Both the position numbers and the translations under genes were made by a program. The notes under the pieces are model-generated. The model had not been told where the DNA came from, made no database searches, and saw nothing but the letters and a program-made list of their open reading frames with translations. From contig CM053329.1 in NCBI GenBank assembly GCA_028583605.1, positions 36,393,992 to 36,457,991 on the forward strand: 64,000 nt of DNA, given 5' to 3'. This document shows positions 11,510 through 22,810 of the stretch, piece after piece; the first letter of the stretch is position 1; every line of letters starts with the position of its first letter. Source of the stretch: Dastarcus helophoroides (lineage: Eukaryota > Arthropoda > Insecta > Coleoptera > Bothrideridae).

Positions 11510-11947
11510 TATTATACGATATTACAAAAATTAAATATTCTAATCGAAACTCTGAAATAATTGCTACACATGTTTTGACAGTTCTGCTTTAACCCGGCAT
11601 GTGACACGTGGGGTGTGACAAACCCCAACATCTGAAAACGCATGCACAACTTTCTTAAAATTTGGTTTGCGCCCTGGCCCTCCGATTAGCTTTCAATTGT
11701 GCATTTTTTAATGCACCTATACAGAAACCGCACTCGTCTAATACACTTTAACGAAAAAATTTGGCTCCAAAATTGTTTGGGGTTGTGTGATACCCCACGT
11801 GTCGGTTCTTGAAACTTTTTTTAGTGGTTACGTTTTTGGTTCTTCGTCTGCTGAACAAGGTAAGAGCGACTTTTTCTGAGAGTTTTTTTTGCTAAATTTA
11901 TAGTGAGTTTTCTTTTGTAACTATTTTTCAAGATGTGTGAATGGTAA

Positions 11948-12542
11948 ATGGAGCAGGATCGTCTATTAGCCTTATGGGAGGAGCCCGAGGCCATCTAACC
12001 TTTTATCGATGAAGACGACTTGGAAGGAGATGATAAAATCGACCAAATTAGTACCAACACTGGACTATCCTAACCAGAAACAACTTTAGGAAGCGAAGAG
12101 TGAAGAGAGAGACACAAGAATAGAATGGTGAAATGGAAAAGGCAAAATAAAACGAAAATTACTTTTATAGGAAAAAACCAAATGGAGTGAAAAAACACCA
12201 AATAAAAATGTTTGAACCAGATCTGAAAATATTAATATTGTAACTTACTTGCCAGGGATGAAGGTTTATCGAAAGAGGACTAAAACGCCAATAGAATGTT
12301 TTTAGCTTCTTATACTCGTAGATGAAGAAATGATAGCAGATATTGTAAGGAATACAAATTATCAAATCGCCAAGAAATTTGAAAAATGGAAAAATTCGCC
12401 ACGTTACGTCGAAACGACAGTGACAGAAATCAAGAAGGTAAAAAACGTGTGTGAAACTTGCAGTGCTGTCATATGTCATACAACACTGCAAAAAATTCAC
12501 AGATTTCGCAATCCTTGCAACCAACGGAGACATTGGAAATGA
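11948..12542 (+). pseudogene. piggyBac transposase, broken and internally deleted
   Basis: The first ATG opens a short acidic segment that stops after 16 codons. From about 12172 a second frame reads through a typical piggyBac N-terminal region, with the elements KTPNKN, TRSEN, LPGMK, TPIECF and DIVRNTN visible in order, broken by two stops. The stretch 12330-12542 is open and jumps from the NSPRYVE segment straight to a cysteine-rich tail (C-x2-C-x4-C near residues 41-49). The catalytic DDD domain that should lie between is missing. The product could not be an active transposase. Family identity rests on these motifs and on the enclosing TTAA-flanked element. Confidence 0.75.
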
Positions 12543-15500
12543 CCAAATAGGAACATAATTAACACTTTATTTAACATACAAGGTTATACAGGGTATTTAC
12601 AAATTTCAAAGACAACGCTTGGCAGTTGATTCGGAATGATAAATAAATACGAATTACGAAAAAAAAAAAAATAATAATAAAAAATGTTTACTTTTCGAAT
12701 TGCAGACTTTCAAAGTTGTTATAAAAAATAATTTAATTACTATTTCATAACCTCTTTACCGATCGTGTTGAAATATGAAACCTTTATTTATTTAGATTAA
12801 AGGCTAGAATCTTAGTGACGTCCACCCTTGTGTTATCCGACACCCCTTGAAATTCCCCACGACAATTATCTATGTATCTTCAAAATAGTAAATAATAATA
12901 ATTACATAAAATATGTATTGATTTACAACCATACGTATTACGTTTAGTTTTTATTTTTTTTATAACTAATTAAAATGTCGTTAAGGCTGACTGTGTTGAA
13001 AGTGTTTGCAGATGTGTCTTACACCACATGCATTTTATGGCCCTTCACAGTTTGTTTGAACCCCCTGGTTGGATAAGTAGTACATTTCAGAAATTTGTCA
13101 TTCCGACAAGTGGTTCTTAGATATTCTGTCATCCCTATTTTTTTCAAGTTTAAAAATCATTTTATTGATACTGAATGTTCCTTCTTTCCTTTTTGAAAGG
13201 CAACGTTACAATGAATAGACCACAGGGTGCTCGTAGTAGTAATTGTCTTGAAAGTGTTATTCGTGGCCTTTTCTTCTTGGGATAAAAGTATTTTGTTTTC
13301 AGTTTCCTCTTGATCCTAAAATTTATTGCCCCAGTCATGTAATTGTTCTTTCTGACAAGAACTTATGGTCTTGGAATTGCATGTCATACTTTTGTTTTTT
13401 TGAATGGACTTTTAAATGACCAGCTGCATTCAACCCAATTTGGTTTCTTGAAAATGAAGTTAATTTTTTCTGATTTCAATGGAATTTCTAATTACTCTCA
13501 AAATAAACTTGTTTCAGTTAATAAATCTATTTAGATTATTTCGCATTGAAATCAGGATCGTCTAAAAACAATTAGAGGGCAGTTGAATGGCAAATATATT
13601 AATCTTAAAAATTGAGGTTCTGTGATTTTGTTTATCATATTCCAGATCACACGTGAATTCGTTTAGATGTGATTTGATTCATATGGTACATTACTTCAAA
13701 CTCTTTTAAAGAAAATTACAATTTTTTAACTAATGTTGAAGTAATGATGTTCGCTTGACACTCTGGATTTAACAACGCTGGACATTGTTTAAAGTTACTG
13801 CACTTATTTCTAATTAAAACTAGAGCTGTACTGGTTGTACTGATTGCCATGTTCGCTTTGCATGATCGTTTAATTTTTTCGCTCTTATGGGAATAATAAA
13901 TAAAAGTAATTCAATTCAATGATTCAATAACGTCACTTGAATCTCCTTCCAGAGAATCGCAAAGATAATGAAATTTCCTAATATCAAAAATACGCTTGTC
14001 GTAATGGACTGACCACTTAAATAAATCTAAAAACAAAAATGGGAAGCGATGAGGGCTTTAAATTAGCAACAGATATGGTATTTAATTATCTCGAGCCGTT
14101 TAATAATGACAGAGTGAATCTGACTGAATTAGTAAATTTCAATTTATGTCAGTTAGAATTTTATCGGGTGTTTAAATGAAAAAGTCATCAAGTGTGCTCT
14201 AAGTTTTTTAGAAGAGAACGCAGCGAACCCGGCATTCGATTACTTATTGATTATTTTTTCCGTCAAGGGTCATTTTGACGTCTTATTTATCCAGAGAGGT
14301 TAAAATTTTCTAACCTAAAGAAAACAGTCTAGAAATCTATTTTACTCTTCTTTACAAAATCATGCGCTTATGCTTTCAAAATAATTATAAACACAAATAT
14401 TGGGCTTTTCCGAAATTTAATAATTTCTTCCACAATTTCCAATTTTTTAAATTTTTACATTAAACTAGCAATTCTTGTGTTTTTTCCTAAAACTTCGGAT
14501 TTCAAACGGATTCAAAATTTGAACATCAGTCTTGCGAGTCTAACGTAAGATATTGCATTAAAAAAATAAACATAGAGTATTTTCTTGAAATTATGACTTT
14601 TTTATAAAATTCCCCAACCTTTCAAAATGTCATTTATTTTTCTTAAACTGTCAATAAATATTTACGTTTTGTTTAAAATTTTCATGTTAAATAATAAATT
14701 CTAAATATTTCTAAAGATTTTGACTTATTTTCGAAATTGTGACTTCAGCCTAAAAAATTCTTAAAATTATAAATATATAAACTCGAAAACTCAAGATTTT
14801 TTATCGACATTTTGTAACGTCAACTTTTTCTTCGAAATTTAAAATCCCCTTTTTTATTAAATCATGAGTGGTGGGTTTCCTCAAATTTTAAAATCCCAAA
14901 ATTCAAACTTTACTTTCTACTCTTACAATAAAGGTTTCAACCAGTGTTAAAGCTTTAATTTTTTATTTTTAAGGTTTTAAATTTAATCAAGACTCTTGTT
15001 TTTAAGAACACAAGTCATTTATTTAAAATCTTGACTTTAAATGAAATATTTTAATTTTTATCAAATGATTTTGATTTAGTTGCAAAATTTTATCTTTAAC
15101 CTCAAAATGTTGACATATGTTTTAAAATTTTAGAACATTATGAATTTTTTGAAATCCTGGAATATTTTCCTAAAATTGTCTATTTTTTTTACTATTTTTC
15201 TCGCAACTTTTCTGAATTCAAAATTTTGGCCTTATTGAGCTATTTTTTTTTTATTTTCGACCTTAATATCGAAGTATTCGACTTGAGATTTCGAGTGAAA
15301 ACTTGAATATTGAAATATTTTTCTTTCGACTTTTTTCTATTTTTAAGGTTATTTCTGCAATGTTTATCTTTTCTAAATTTACAGTTTCCATTAGCCAAGT
15401 TTCTTCTGAAAGATTATTTTTTAAATTGAAATATACTCGTATAACCAAATAGACTACGAAATAATTTAAATCAAAATAATATTAAGGCATCTATGCTCAT

Positions 15501-15728
15501 GGCTCTTGAAAGAAATATTTTAGTACAAAGCGAAAACAATGAAATTTGAAAATTAAAATATATTTATTCTACAAGCAAAAGTTTGTCAACTTTATTGTAA
15601 AAGTAATTTACATTTATTTGGGTCCTAAAAATTATAAGTGCAGATATTTTACCACATTCGTTTACTGAGTACTTCAAGACAGTACGTGAATTGGATTTAG
15701 GGTAAGATTTTACAGCATAATAATGGAA
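12543..15728. other. piggyBac interior without recognised gene
   Basis: 12543-14330 is moderately complex sequence with a subterminal-like motif (GACACCCCTTGAAATTCCCC) near 12839. 14340-15300 is a T-rich minisatellite array of the same word type as the hAT arrays. The ORFs at 13343-13534 and 15263-15448 show no family signature. I see no RNA gene. Confidence 0.4.
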
Positions 15729-15989
15729 TTATAACCCCTCACTTAAGGGCCGCTGACTTGGGTAGCCCGTGTAATCTTCAGAACCTTTAAGTTTGCGCAT
15801 CTTTACATGCTCACAATACCGTCTACTGTGTTCAGTTTTTGTTAGCGGTGTTTTCGTACTTAACTCACTAGGTTCTCTATTTTCAATCTCTCGTAAACGT
15901 TTTTTACGCTCCCAATATGTCTTACACTTTTCGCTATTTTTCATACTCTTAATATCCATAGCTGATAGCCTTATCCAATGAAACGTCAC
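15729..15989 (-). CDS. Basic 86-aa ORF with two SEKC/TEHS repeats
   Basis: An intact ATG-to-stop ORF inside the piggyBac. Residues about 17-32 (NSEKCKTYWERKKRLRE) and 51-68 (TKTEHSRRYCEHVKMRKLK) are imperfect copies of one basic, probably helical unit. The unit resembles the NAERCRRYRERKK-type repeats that I associate with proteins of insect mobile elements. High Lys/Arg/Glu content suggests nucleic-acid binding or a nuclear role, but that is inference. It is not part of the usual piggyBac transposase. It could be a remnant of another inserted element. The plus-strand ORF overlapping it is a shadow. Confidence 0.35.
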   Translation of the reverse strand: MTFHWIRLSAMDIKSMKNSEKCKTYWERKKRLREIENREPSELSTKTPLTKTEHSRRYCEHVKMRKLKGSEDYTGYPSQRPLSEGL

Positions 15990-16814
15990 TGGATTAAACG
16001 AATATGGTGCTCGGCGGTGAACTGTAGACTTAACATTCTCCCATAGTTTTCATGCCGGCCTCTCGACACCGAGAGCGCTCGACTGGCGATTCGAGTATGT
16101 CCGACCGACCGACACGTTGTTCTCTCAAGCTTGAACGAAAACCCGAAACTTCACCCCATATCTCAACATAAACATTTCCAATGTTAAAAATGTGGAAAAT
16201 CACTCAAATTCGATTCCCATTGACGTAATAACTTTTTCACATATACCAATGATTTTATATTTTATTAAAAATTGTGATTTTTTAATTTTAGTTATCATAT
16301 GACACAAAATAATAACGTTTCTTTTGTATTTTAAAACTTGGACTCTATAAAATAGTGCATATTTTATTAAAAAAAATGTATGTTTAAGTTATTAATGTAT
16401 TTTTAGCGAAAATATAAATACTTCTTTTACTTTTTTGGATTTATTTTATAAAGATAACTCACAAGTTAACAAAAATTAAATAAGTAGCCCTAAATATGTA
16501 TAGAAATTATTAAAATCTCATTTTGAAATTGGGGTGTATGACACCCCACCCGTCGGAAGGTGTAAAAAAAATTCACGTGTCACATGCCGGGTTAAGCTTA
16601 CATTTACTTTTTATCGATATTTTAACCCACAATCACACATGTTTTGACAGTTCTGCTTAAAGCTTACAAAAGCAACAATTAACTTTTTATGGATCATTTA
16701 AATCACAGTCAAAGTTATTTTATTTGTTTGTTTGAAAGAAAAAAAATTATGAGGGCGGCATTGGAAAGAGTTGCATCATACTGAGAAAATTTACCGTACG
16801 TCCCGGTGAACATT

Positions 16815-17233
16815 TCTATGTAGATAAAAGTAGTTAGCATAAAACTAAAAGTGCACACCCTGCATTTTGATTTCATAACTTACAGTTAAATTTTTGAGTC
16901 TTTTTCGACATTTTAAAGTTTACATTTTTACTTTAAACTCCAAAGTTCCAACTTAAAGTTTGTCTGTCAACTTAACATATCCATTTTACGTAATTTCAAA
17001 ACTATTATTAAACAAACCTTACAATAAAATATGCGCTTCACAGAAGTCTTCTTCATCATATTGGATTTTCCAAATTGTCAGTTAGAGTGGTTGAAATAAA
17101 AATGTTTTGTTCGGTAGTAAGTCTTTTGTTTAATGAATTTAAACACTCAATCGTCAGCTAAAAGCAGTGTCCCAATTTGCGAAGCTTTATTTTCCTGACA
17201 GTAGGTCCAATCTCTGTTCAATTCGGGGTCTTA
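16815..17233. other. Sequence between hAT copy A and the next element
   Basis: Complex AT-rich sequence directly outside the right TSD of copy A. No gene, RNA or transposon end is recognised. Confidence 0.35.
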
Positions 17234-17786
17234 AGCTAGGGTTTCCTACAAAATGGTAACGTAAAAGAACGGCCGTTATTTGACCGCCGCTTTATACCAT
17301 GCAGCGGCCGAGGACAGAACGGTCGCTTTGACGGTGAACATTGATGTCAAGTAAGAAAAGCATTGCAGTAGAGTACGTTGGCCGAGACTAGGGCTGTAAA
17401 ATTGTCACGATTTGAGCTGTATTGTTCTAATTCTCTATCATTTTTTTAGTAGTCACAAACTATATTTATTTGTTGTTTTACCTTTAGTCGACAAAGAAAT
17501 TTTGAAACACGTGTCACTTTACTTTTACTTGACAAAAATTATTTTTAGAGAACGTACTTTTCTTTACTTAGTAGACAAGGTTGTATTTTGGGGTGTTTTT
17601 TTCTTTTGGTTATATTAGGTTTTTTGATCAGCAAAAATCATTTTTGGCCATGATGTTTTTTTAATTGGCAACGTAGCTGAAAACTAAAAATCTGCCTTAT
17701 GAGTAAAGTATGTTGTTTTGCAAAACAAAATTTCTCTCTAAAATTGATAACCTCTAATGATTTACAACAGATTTGTTCTTATACTC

Positions 17787-17967
17787 AAATTGCATGTTTA
17801 TCACCATCAGAATCCCCGCAGGCCAAGGAATTATTATTATCCTAATTATTTCTAAATATTGTTTACATTGTATTGAAATTCCTGGAGACGAATCTGAGGT
17901 ATTAAAAAAAGTATCAAATAAAAATTGTTCAGAATGTAATTTTGCAATGAACATAAATAAGAGCTAA
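17787..17967 (+). repeat. Internal direct repeat copy 1
   Basis: About 180 bp is repeated in the same orientation at 18858-19040. Shared blocks include TTGCATGTTTATCACCATCA, AATCCCCGCAGG and CTAAATATTGTTTACATT. A 64-codon ORF begins at 17773, but the second copy has stops in the equivalent frame, so coding is not supported. Confidence 0.6.
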
Positions 17968-18857
17968 AGATACTATATCGATATCTTTTCATTATAATGC
18001 AAAATTTCCCAAAAGAGGTATTAATTTCATAAACATCCTTTATTTCTTGGTAAAAATTCCCCCCAGATTTTTTTCCTTAGAACGAAGTTTTCGATTAACA
18101 TGTCCTTGAACATTTTTAATCAAAATAAAGAGAAAAAAAATCACGCAACTGATTTTTTTTTTCAAAATAGATAAGGTTTTCATTAATAATTTTTATTCGT
18201 TAGTAACAAATTTCTTCTTAACTTTTTTGTCCGATGAATGATTTTTGATAAAAAAACATAAAATGAATTTCTTTGCATTTCAACGGGCCTTTGATATCCT
18301 TTTCTGCAAAGTAATATGTCATTTTAAGAGAACTTTAGTCATTGTGGATTATTAGGGAAAATTTATGTTAGATAACTTAGATATACATGTTTTTTTTAAA
18401 TAGGTATTTTTAATAATTAATAAACCCATAGCATGAAATAAATCAACATAATGGTTTTTTAAAAGTAAATGATTTTTTAATGCAGTAGCATTCGTCACCT
18501 AAAAGATTCAAGGGAGGATTTTTCCCAAGAAGTTAAGGTTGTTTATGAAATTGGTACTTGTATTTAAAAAACGCAGTGACTTGTCATTTTTTTCGTTAAG
18601 GATTACTCAGGGAAATATTATTGCGGACGCCACTGATAGAAGTAGAACAAATATTTTACTTGCAGAAAATGCTTATCTATTATCTACCAAAATTCAAAAA
18701 AATATTTCAAACGGTAGGAAAAACCGAATTTTTTCTTAATTTTTAGCACTCTGTATCTTAAAAATAAAACGGACATATGCAGATTTAAACTTTTTTTTCT
18801 TAAAATCGTTCAAAAATGTTGCCCCTTCAGTTATGGCATTTTTTCGAAAACACCCAT

Positions 18858-19040
18858 GTATACTCTAATTGCATGTTTATTGCCATCAAAATCCCCGCAG
18901 GTAAAGGGACTATTGCTATGGTAATTATTTCTAAATATTGTTTACATTACATTGAAATTCCTAGAGAAGACTGAAGTGTTGACAAAATTTTCAACAAAAA
19001 ATCCTTTAGAATGTAATGTTGCAATAAACACGAATAAAAA
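18858..19040 (+). repeat. Internal direct repeat copy 2
   Basis: Second copy of the 17787-17967 unit within the same TIR element, about 1.07 kb downstream, diverged by substitutions and small indels. Confidence 0.6.
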
Positions 19041-19490
19041 CTCTAAATATGTCAATTTATAAACTGACATATACCTAATTAAATATGTTCTTAGTCTTCT
19101 AGTTTAAAGATTATGTCTGTAAAATTTTAAAATTGTGGTATTTTTAAACCTTTTATTTAATAAAAATTGAATAATATAAAAGGGAGATATAATATTATAT
19201 AAAACATCCTGCATATGCACATAATAATATAAAAGTTAAATAAATCATATTAGCTACATTCCAACGTAAAATGGCAACGTAACGTATTAAATCGTGCTTG
19301 CAGTATCTTCACCGTACACAGCGGTCTCTTCGAAAGTGGGATCGACGTACTTTTTCGCAACGGTAGCCCCTAACGTTCTGTAGGAAAACACTGCCTATTA
19401 GAAGCACGTGCACGGTTTTTGGTGACGTCACTCGACGTAACATTACGGTCGCTCTTTTACGCTACCGTTCTGTAGGAAACCCTAGCTTTA

Positions 19491-21892
19491 TACTCATAGC
19501 ACATTGTAGAGTTTCTAGCGCTTCACCCATCTCACATTACAGAATATCCTCAGTGATGATTGTTCTTGGGTGGATAACCCTTCTCATCAGTGACCTTTAA
19601 ATTGACGTATCAGCTTTGGACATACTTGTCATAGCTTCGCAATCGCTGATATGTACAAATAACTTTAACACAAAATTCTATGAAATGGAAAAAAAATTTT
19701 GTTAAATGGATTTTTTCGAAAACAGGAAGGCGAAATTATTTCTTGGTATCGTTCCCTTGTTCCTACAAGACGAAAGCCTTCTGTAGGAGCTCTACGTAAG
19801 TTAAATTTTTCTTTAAATGTTCCTTCCATTATATTGGTTAACTTTCATATTTGTGTATAGATTGGTACACGCATAATCATTTTTTATAAAAATCAGTTTC
19901 AAGTTATTTAACACAGTAGTTTCGTGAAGACATTTCACGGTTTGAATTCCCTGCAAGCAGCTCGGAGGTAAATTTCGCCAGTGAACCCGAATAATAAATA
20001 TATTATCGATTGTAGTCTAACATTTCAAATTTGCCCATTGTTTGGAATCCCTCGAGACTCAATAATACTGTGGGCTTTGAGCTCGACTGCGTCGTAATCA
20101 GTTTCGGGTGAATACATAATGGCACACGGCTGCATAGGTAACCGTGATCCAATCTTAAATCGCGTGAAGCGTTAATGCCGTCGATTTCCCTGCAAGGATC
20201 CAAGAGGCAATGTATCGATCAGGACAACGACTCAGACTTCCGGTCAGTTGACACACGTTGAATAACCGTGTCCGGTTGTGATGGCCGATAAGGATCGTTA
20301 TATGAGTCGAAGAACCTTATCGTGAATGTGCTTGAAATATTCCCTATTCAAGTTTTTCAGCGATTTCATCATAGATTTACAGAAGCTGCTGAAAGCAGAG
20401 GAAATTTGTATCTTTTCATCTTTTATGCTTCCACATATTTGCTGGATATTTTACGATCTGCGATAGTCCTTATTATAATAAAGACTTGTAAATTGGCTTT
20501 AATACTGAATGCAGCAACAGATTAGGCCTTTTTCATTAACAAACTAATATTTTTTGGTCAGATTTTGTCAAGCTTAAGTATTGATCATATATTGCAAACT
20601 CCGCTTCATCTTTTGTGCAGCTAACTTTGCAAAATGTGACCAATGGTGGAATAAATTGCTCAGACGCTACAGTAAAATAGCCAGGTTGATGTCGCTTCTC
20701 GTCTCGAGTTTGCTGTAATAAGATAAGAAATTAATTCCGAAGTTGTTTGTAATCAGCTCGATCTAAGAATTTGCACATTGCAAGATGTGACATCATAGGC
20801 ACTATTTCCAGCAATTTTATGTCATTATGGAGTTCATTTCTCGCGCTGCCAGACACACGAGATGAATTCGATCTTAATTAAATTTGCATATGATATATCG
20901 TTCTTCGCAAGAAAACATACATTACCCTCCAATTAAACTGTAAACGGCGTATTAACTCTTTACGATAGTTATCCCGGAGTTCATTGAGTCGCTCATGAAT
21001 TGCCGTGGCAGTTCAATATAGATGAGGGACCTGACTTACAATACTGTCGCTAAATGTAGCTTTTAGTAGTTGAATTACTGCCGTTCCATCAGAAATTAAT
21101 ATGGAACTATACCGCTGTGTACGGGCCCGCAACCTCCAAATGACAGTCGCCTATAAATCACAATTATCAGCCCCAGTTGGCATCAGAAACTCCGACAATA
21201 ACAACGTCGTCTGTCTCCCGACAGTCGCTCCTAAATTTACTACAATTCCACCGAATTTTTGGGCTTAAAACAAAAACTAGCAATTTATTTCAATTGGTGA
21301 CGAATTATTTTATTTAGGAAGCCGTACGTACCTTGTTGCTTAAGGCATACTTTACTATCCCATGTTAGAAGATTTTTCACAATCCACTCAAAAATGGTAA
21401 ACGTTTTATCTACAGCAAGTAGGAGAATTCTAATTTTTTAAATCGAATCCAGAACATCCAATGAGTGTTTTGACCTTGGGCCCCAGACATAAAAATAATA
21501 CTGTTTCTAATACCCTAAAGGTTCAAGTAGAATCGCTTCGTGAAGACATATTAATAAAGAGGACAAAATAGAAAAAAAGGATTTCGCAGATTATACTTGC
21601 TGCTCAAGCGTACGAACCCCACTTTAACTTTCTTGACAAGGTTTTATTAGTTTAAAAAATTTTTTTTACCAGCTAAATCAGTAAATTTCATCTAGAAGAA
21701 TCTAGATTTAAATCAGTCTGATTGCTACTAACGAAATTTATAGTTGTGATATCACTAAAACACAGAAAATATAATACCTTTCCACTTAAAGACTATTGTT
21801 ATATGCTTCAGAATGTCGATACTTGAGAAATACACGTCAACCCGCAGGCAATAACTCTGATTATTCATTACTTTCTGATAGATTTTTTTTGT
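19491..21892. other. Complex, low-repeat sequence, no gene recognised
   Basis: This 2.4-kb stretch has few of the AT-rich words seen elsewhere and more even base composition, notably 19900-20300 and 20640-21290. ORFs at 20003-20203 (minus), 20322-20525 (plus) and 21755-22009 (minus) are short and carry no family motif. It could be intergenic or intronic host DNA separating the two hAT copies, and is the best candidate in the window for non-transposon sequence. Confidence 0.4.
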
Positions 21893-22810
21893 TGAGCAGG
21901 GGAAATCCTTCAAGGACATCTGGAAAGAAAATCCAGATAGTGTCGGATTTCCAGTCTGTGGGTAGCGACTAAAACCCCTGCTTCTTCGGGCCGAATCCAT
22001 GGCCCCCAATCCCTCCGTCAGAACAGTACATTAGCACTGGAGCACTAATGCAAGCTGTTTTGCTTGCAACAAATAAAATATAAAAATGTCCCTATGGGAA
22101 GACAAGCATCGCCGATGATAGTCTTGAGAACTATCCTTGGTTTCCTGATTTTGGCTGGGATTTTCGGGTCGTAATCCACTGCCTGTCAAACTAGTTCGTT
22201 GGGATGCGTTTCCGCTCTTAACATTGCCCTAGAATTTACCTCCCTGAGGAAATCTCTTATCTTAGGTAGGTCGACTTTCTTAAGAAATTGATCATTCAAT
22301 CCTGGAGCATCCATGGCTTGTCTTAGAAAGACGTTCTGGAACACCTGCAGTTTCTTCATCTGGATATCGGTAGCCTATGACCAGGCTACATATGCGTCGG
22401 TCATCGCTGGTCTTATGACTGATGTGTACAGCAAAACTTTAAGCCCTATGGACAGTTTGCTAGTTCTACCAATCATTGCTAGCAGAAGTCTCTTTAGCAT
22501 TCTGGCCTTGGACACTGCATAGTCGACGTGAGCCTAAAATGTCAGTCTTTTGTCGAGTATTACCCCTAGATACTTTACCTGAAGTTTCCAGTCGACATTT
22601 TGCCCATGGACATAAATATGACCATATGGATGGAGTCTTTTTCTGGTAAAGAAAACTGCTTGGGACTTGTCTGCGTTGACTTTGATTCTTCATGTACAAA
22701 AGTATTCTAAGAGTTTGTCTGTCGCTGTCTGCAGTCGTCCGGTGACCAATTCTGAGAGAATTTGCCAATAACGCCGTGTCGTCAACGATGGCTACCAATG
22801 TCGTCTGGTC
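21893..22810 (-). pseudogene. Jockey-like LINE reverse transcriptase, 3' part
   Basis: Read on the minus strand, the sequence enters at a DDTALLA segment equivalent to the reverse transcriptase catalytic F/YADD box, here altered to VDD. It continues, after a frame change, through KVNADKSQA, KYLGVILDKRLTF, HVDYAV and LLYTSVIRPAMTDAYVAW to KKLQVFQN. These are palm/thumb features of jockey-type LINEs. Stops interrupt it (for example after LTF and after VAWS). The minus-strand 3' end near 21893 has a short A-rich tract. Endonuclease and most of the RT domain are absent, so this is a 5'-truncated dead copy. Confidence 0.75.

Larger units (their letters stand above)
11593..16591. mobile_element. 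piggyBac element, about 5.0 kb
   Basis: Both ends carry the 18-bp inverted repeat CCCGGCATGTGACACGTG directly inside TTAA (11589-11592 and 16592-16595), the TTAA target and CCC...GGG termini of piggyBac elements. Copy B keeps the empty site with a single TTAA (near 23083-23095 in reverse complement). Subterminal inverted motifs of the type GGGGTGTGACA...CCCC occur near 11611, 11779 and 16530. Inside are a broken, internally deleted transposase (11948-12542), an AT-rich array and an unrelated basic ORF (15729-15989). It is far longer than the roughly 2.5 kb typical of the family, so it has gained material. Confidence 0.9.
6781..16806. mobile_element. Large hAT-type element, copy A, with nested insertions
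   Basis: The left end CAGGGATCGTGCCGTGC and the right end GTACGTCCCGG are flanked by an exact 8-bp duplication, TGAACATT (6773-6780 and 16807-16814), as expected for hAT elements. Removing the solo LTR (7370-7684), the hammerhead-like element (11306-11509) and the piggyBac (11593-16591), each with its duplicated target, leaves about 4.5 kb. That remainder is AT-rich minisatellite with a LINE 3' end at 9596-9772. An inverted homologue (copy B) lies at 22965-29541 and a partial one (copy C) ends at 56288. No hAT transposase reading is visible, so it is nonautonomous as seen. Confidence 0.85.
17234..19487. mobile_element. DNA transposon with TIR AGCTAGGGTTTCC
   Basis: The ends AGCTAGGGTTTCCTACA (left) and its inverted counterpart (right) share about 40 positions with a few mismatches, continuing into GTAAAAGARCGRCCGT. 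TTA lies directly outside on both sides (17231-17233 and 19488-19490). A 3-bp TTA duplication would fit PIF/Harbinger elements, but this is tentative. Additional TIR-like pieces occur inside the right end (near 19357-19391). A roughly 185-bp internal direct repeat is present. No transposase is recognised, so it is nonautonomous or decayed. Confidence 0.65.

Noticed and set aside
22313..22522. 69-codon plus-strand ORF
   Set aside because: It is the shadow of the minus-strand LINE reverse transcriptase frame.
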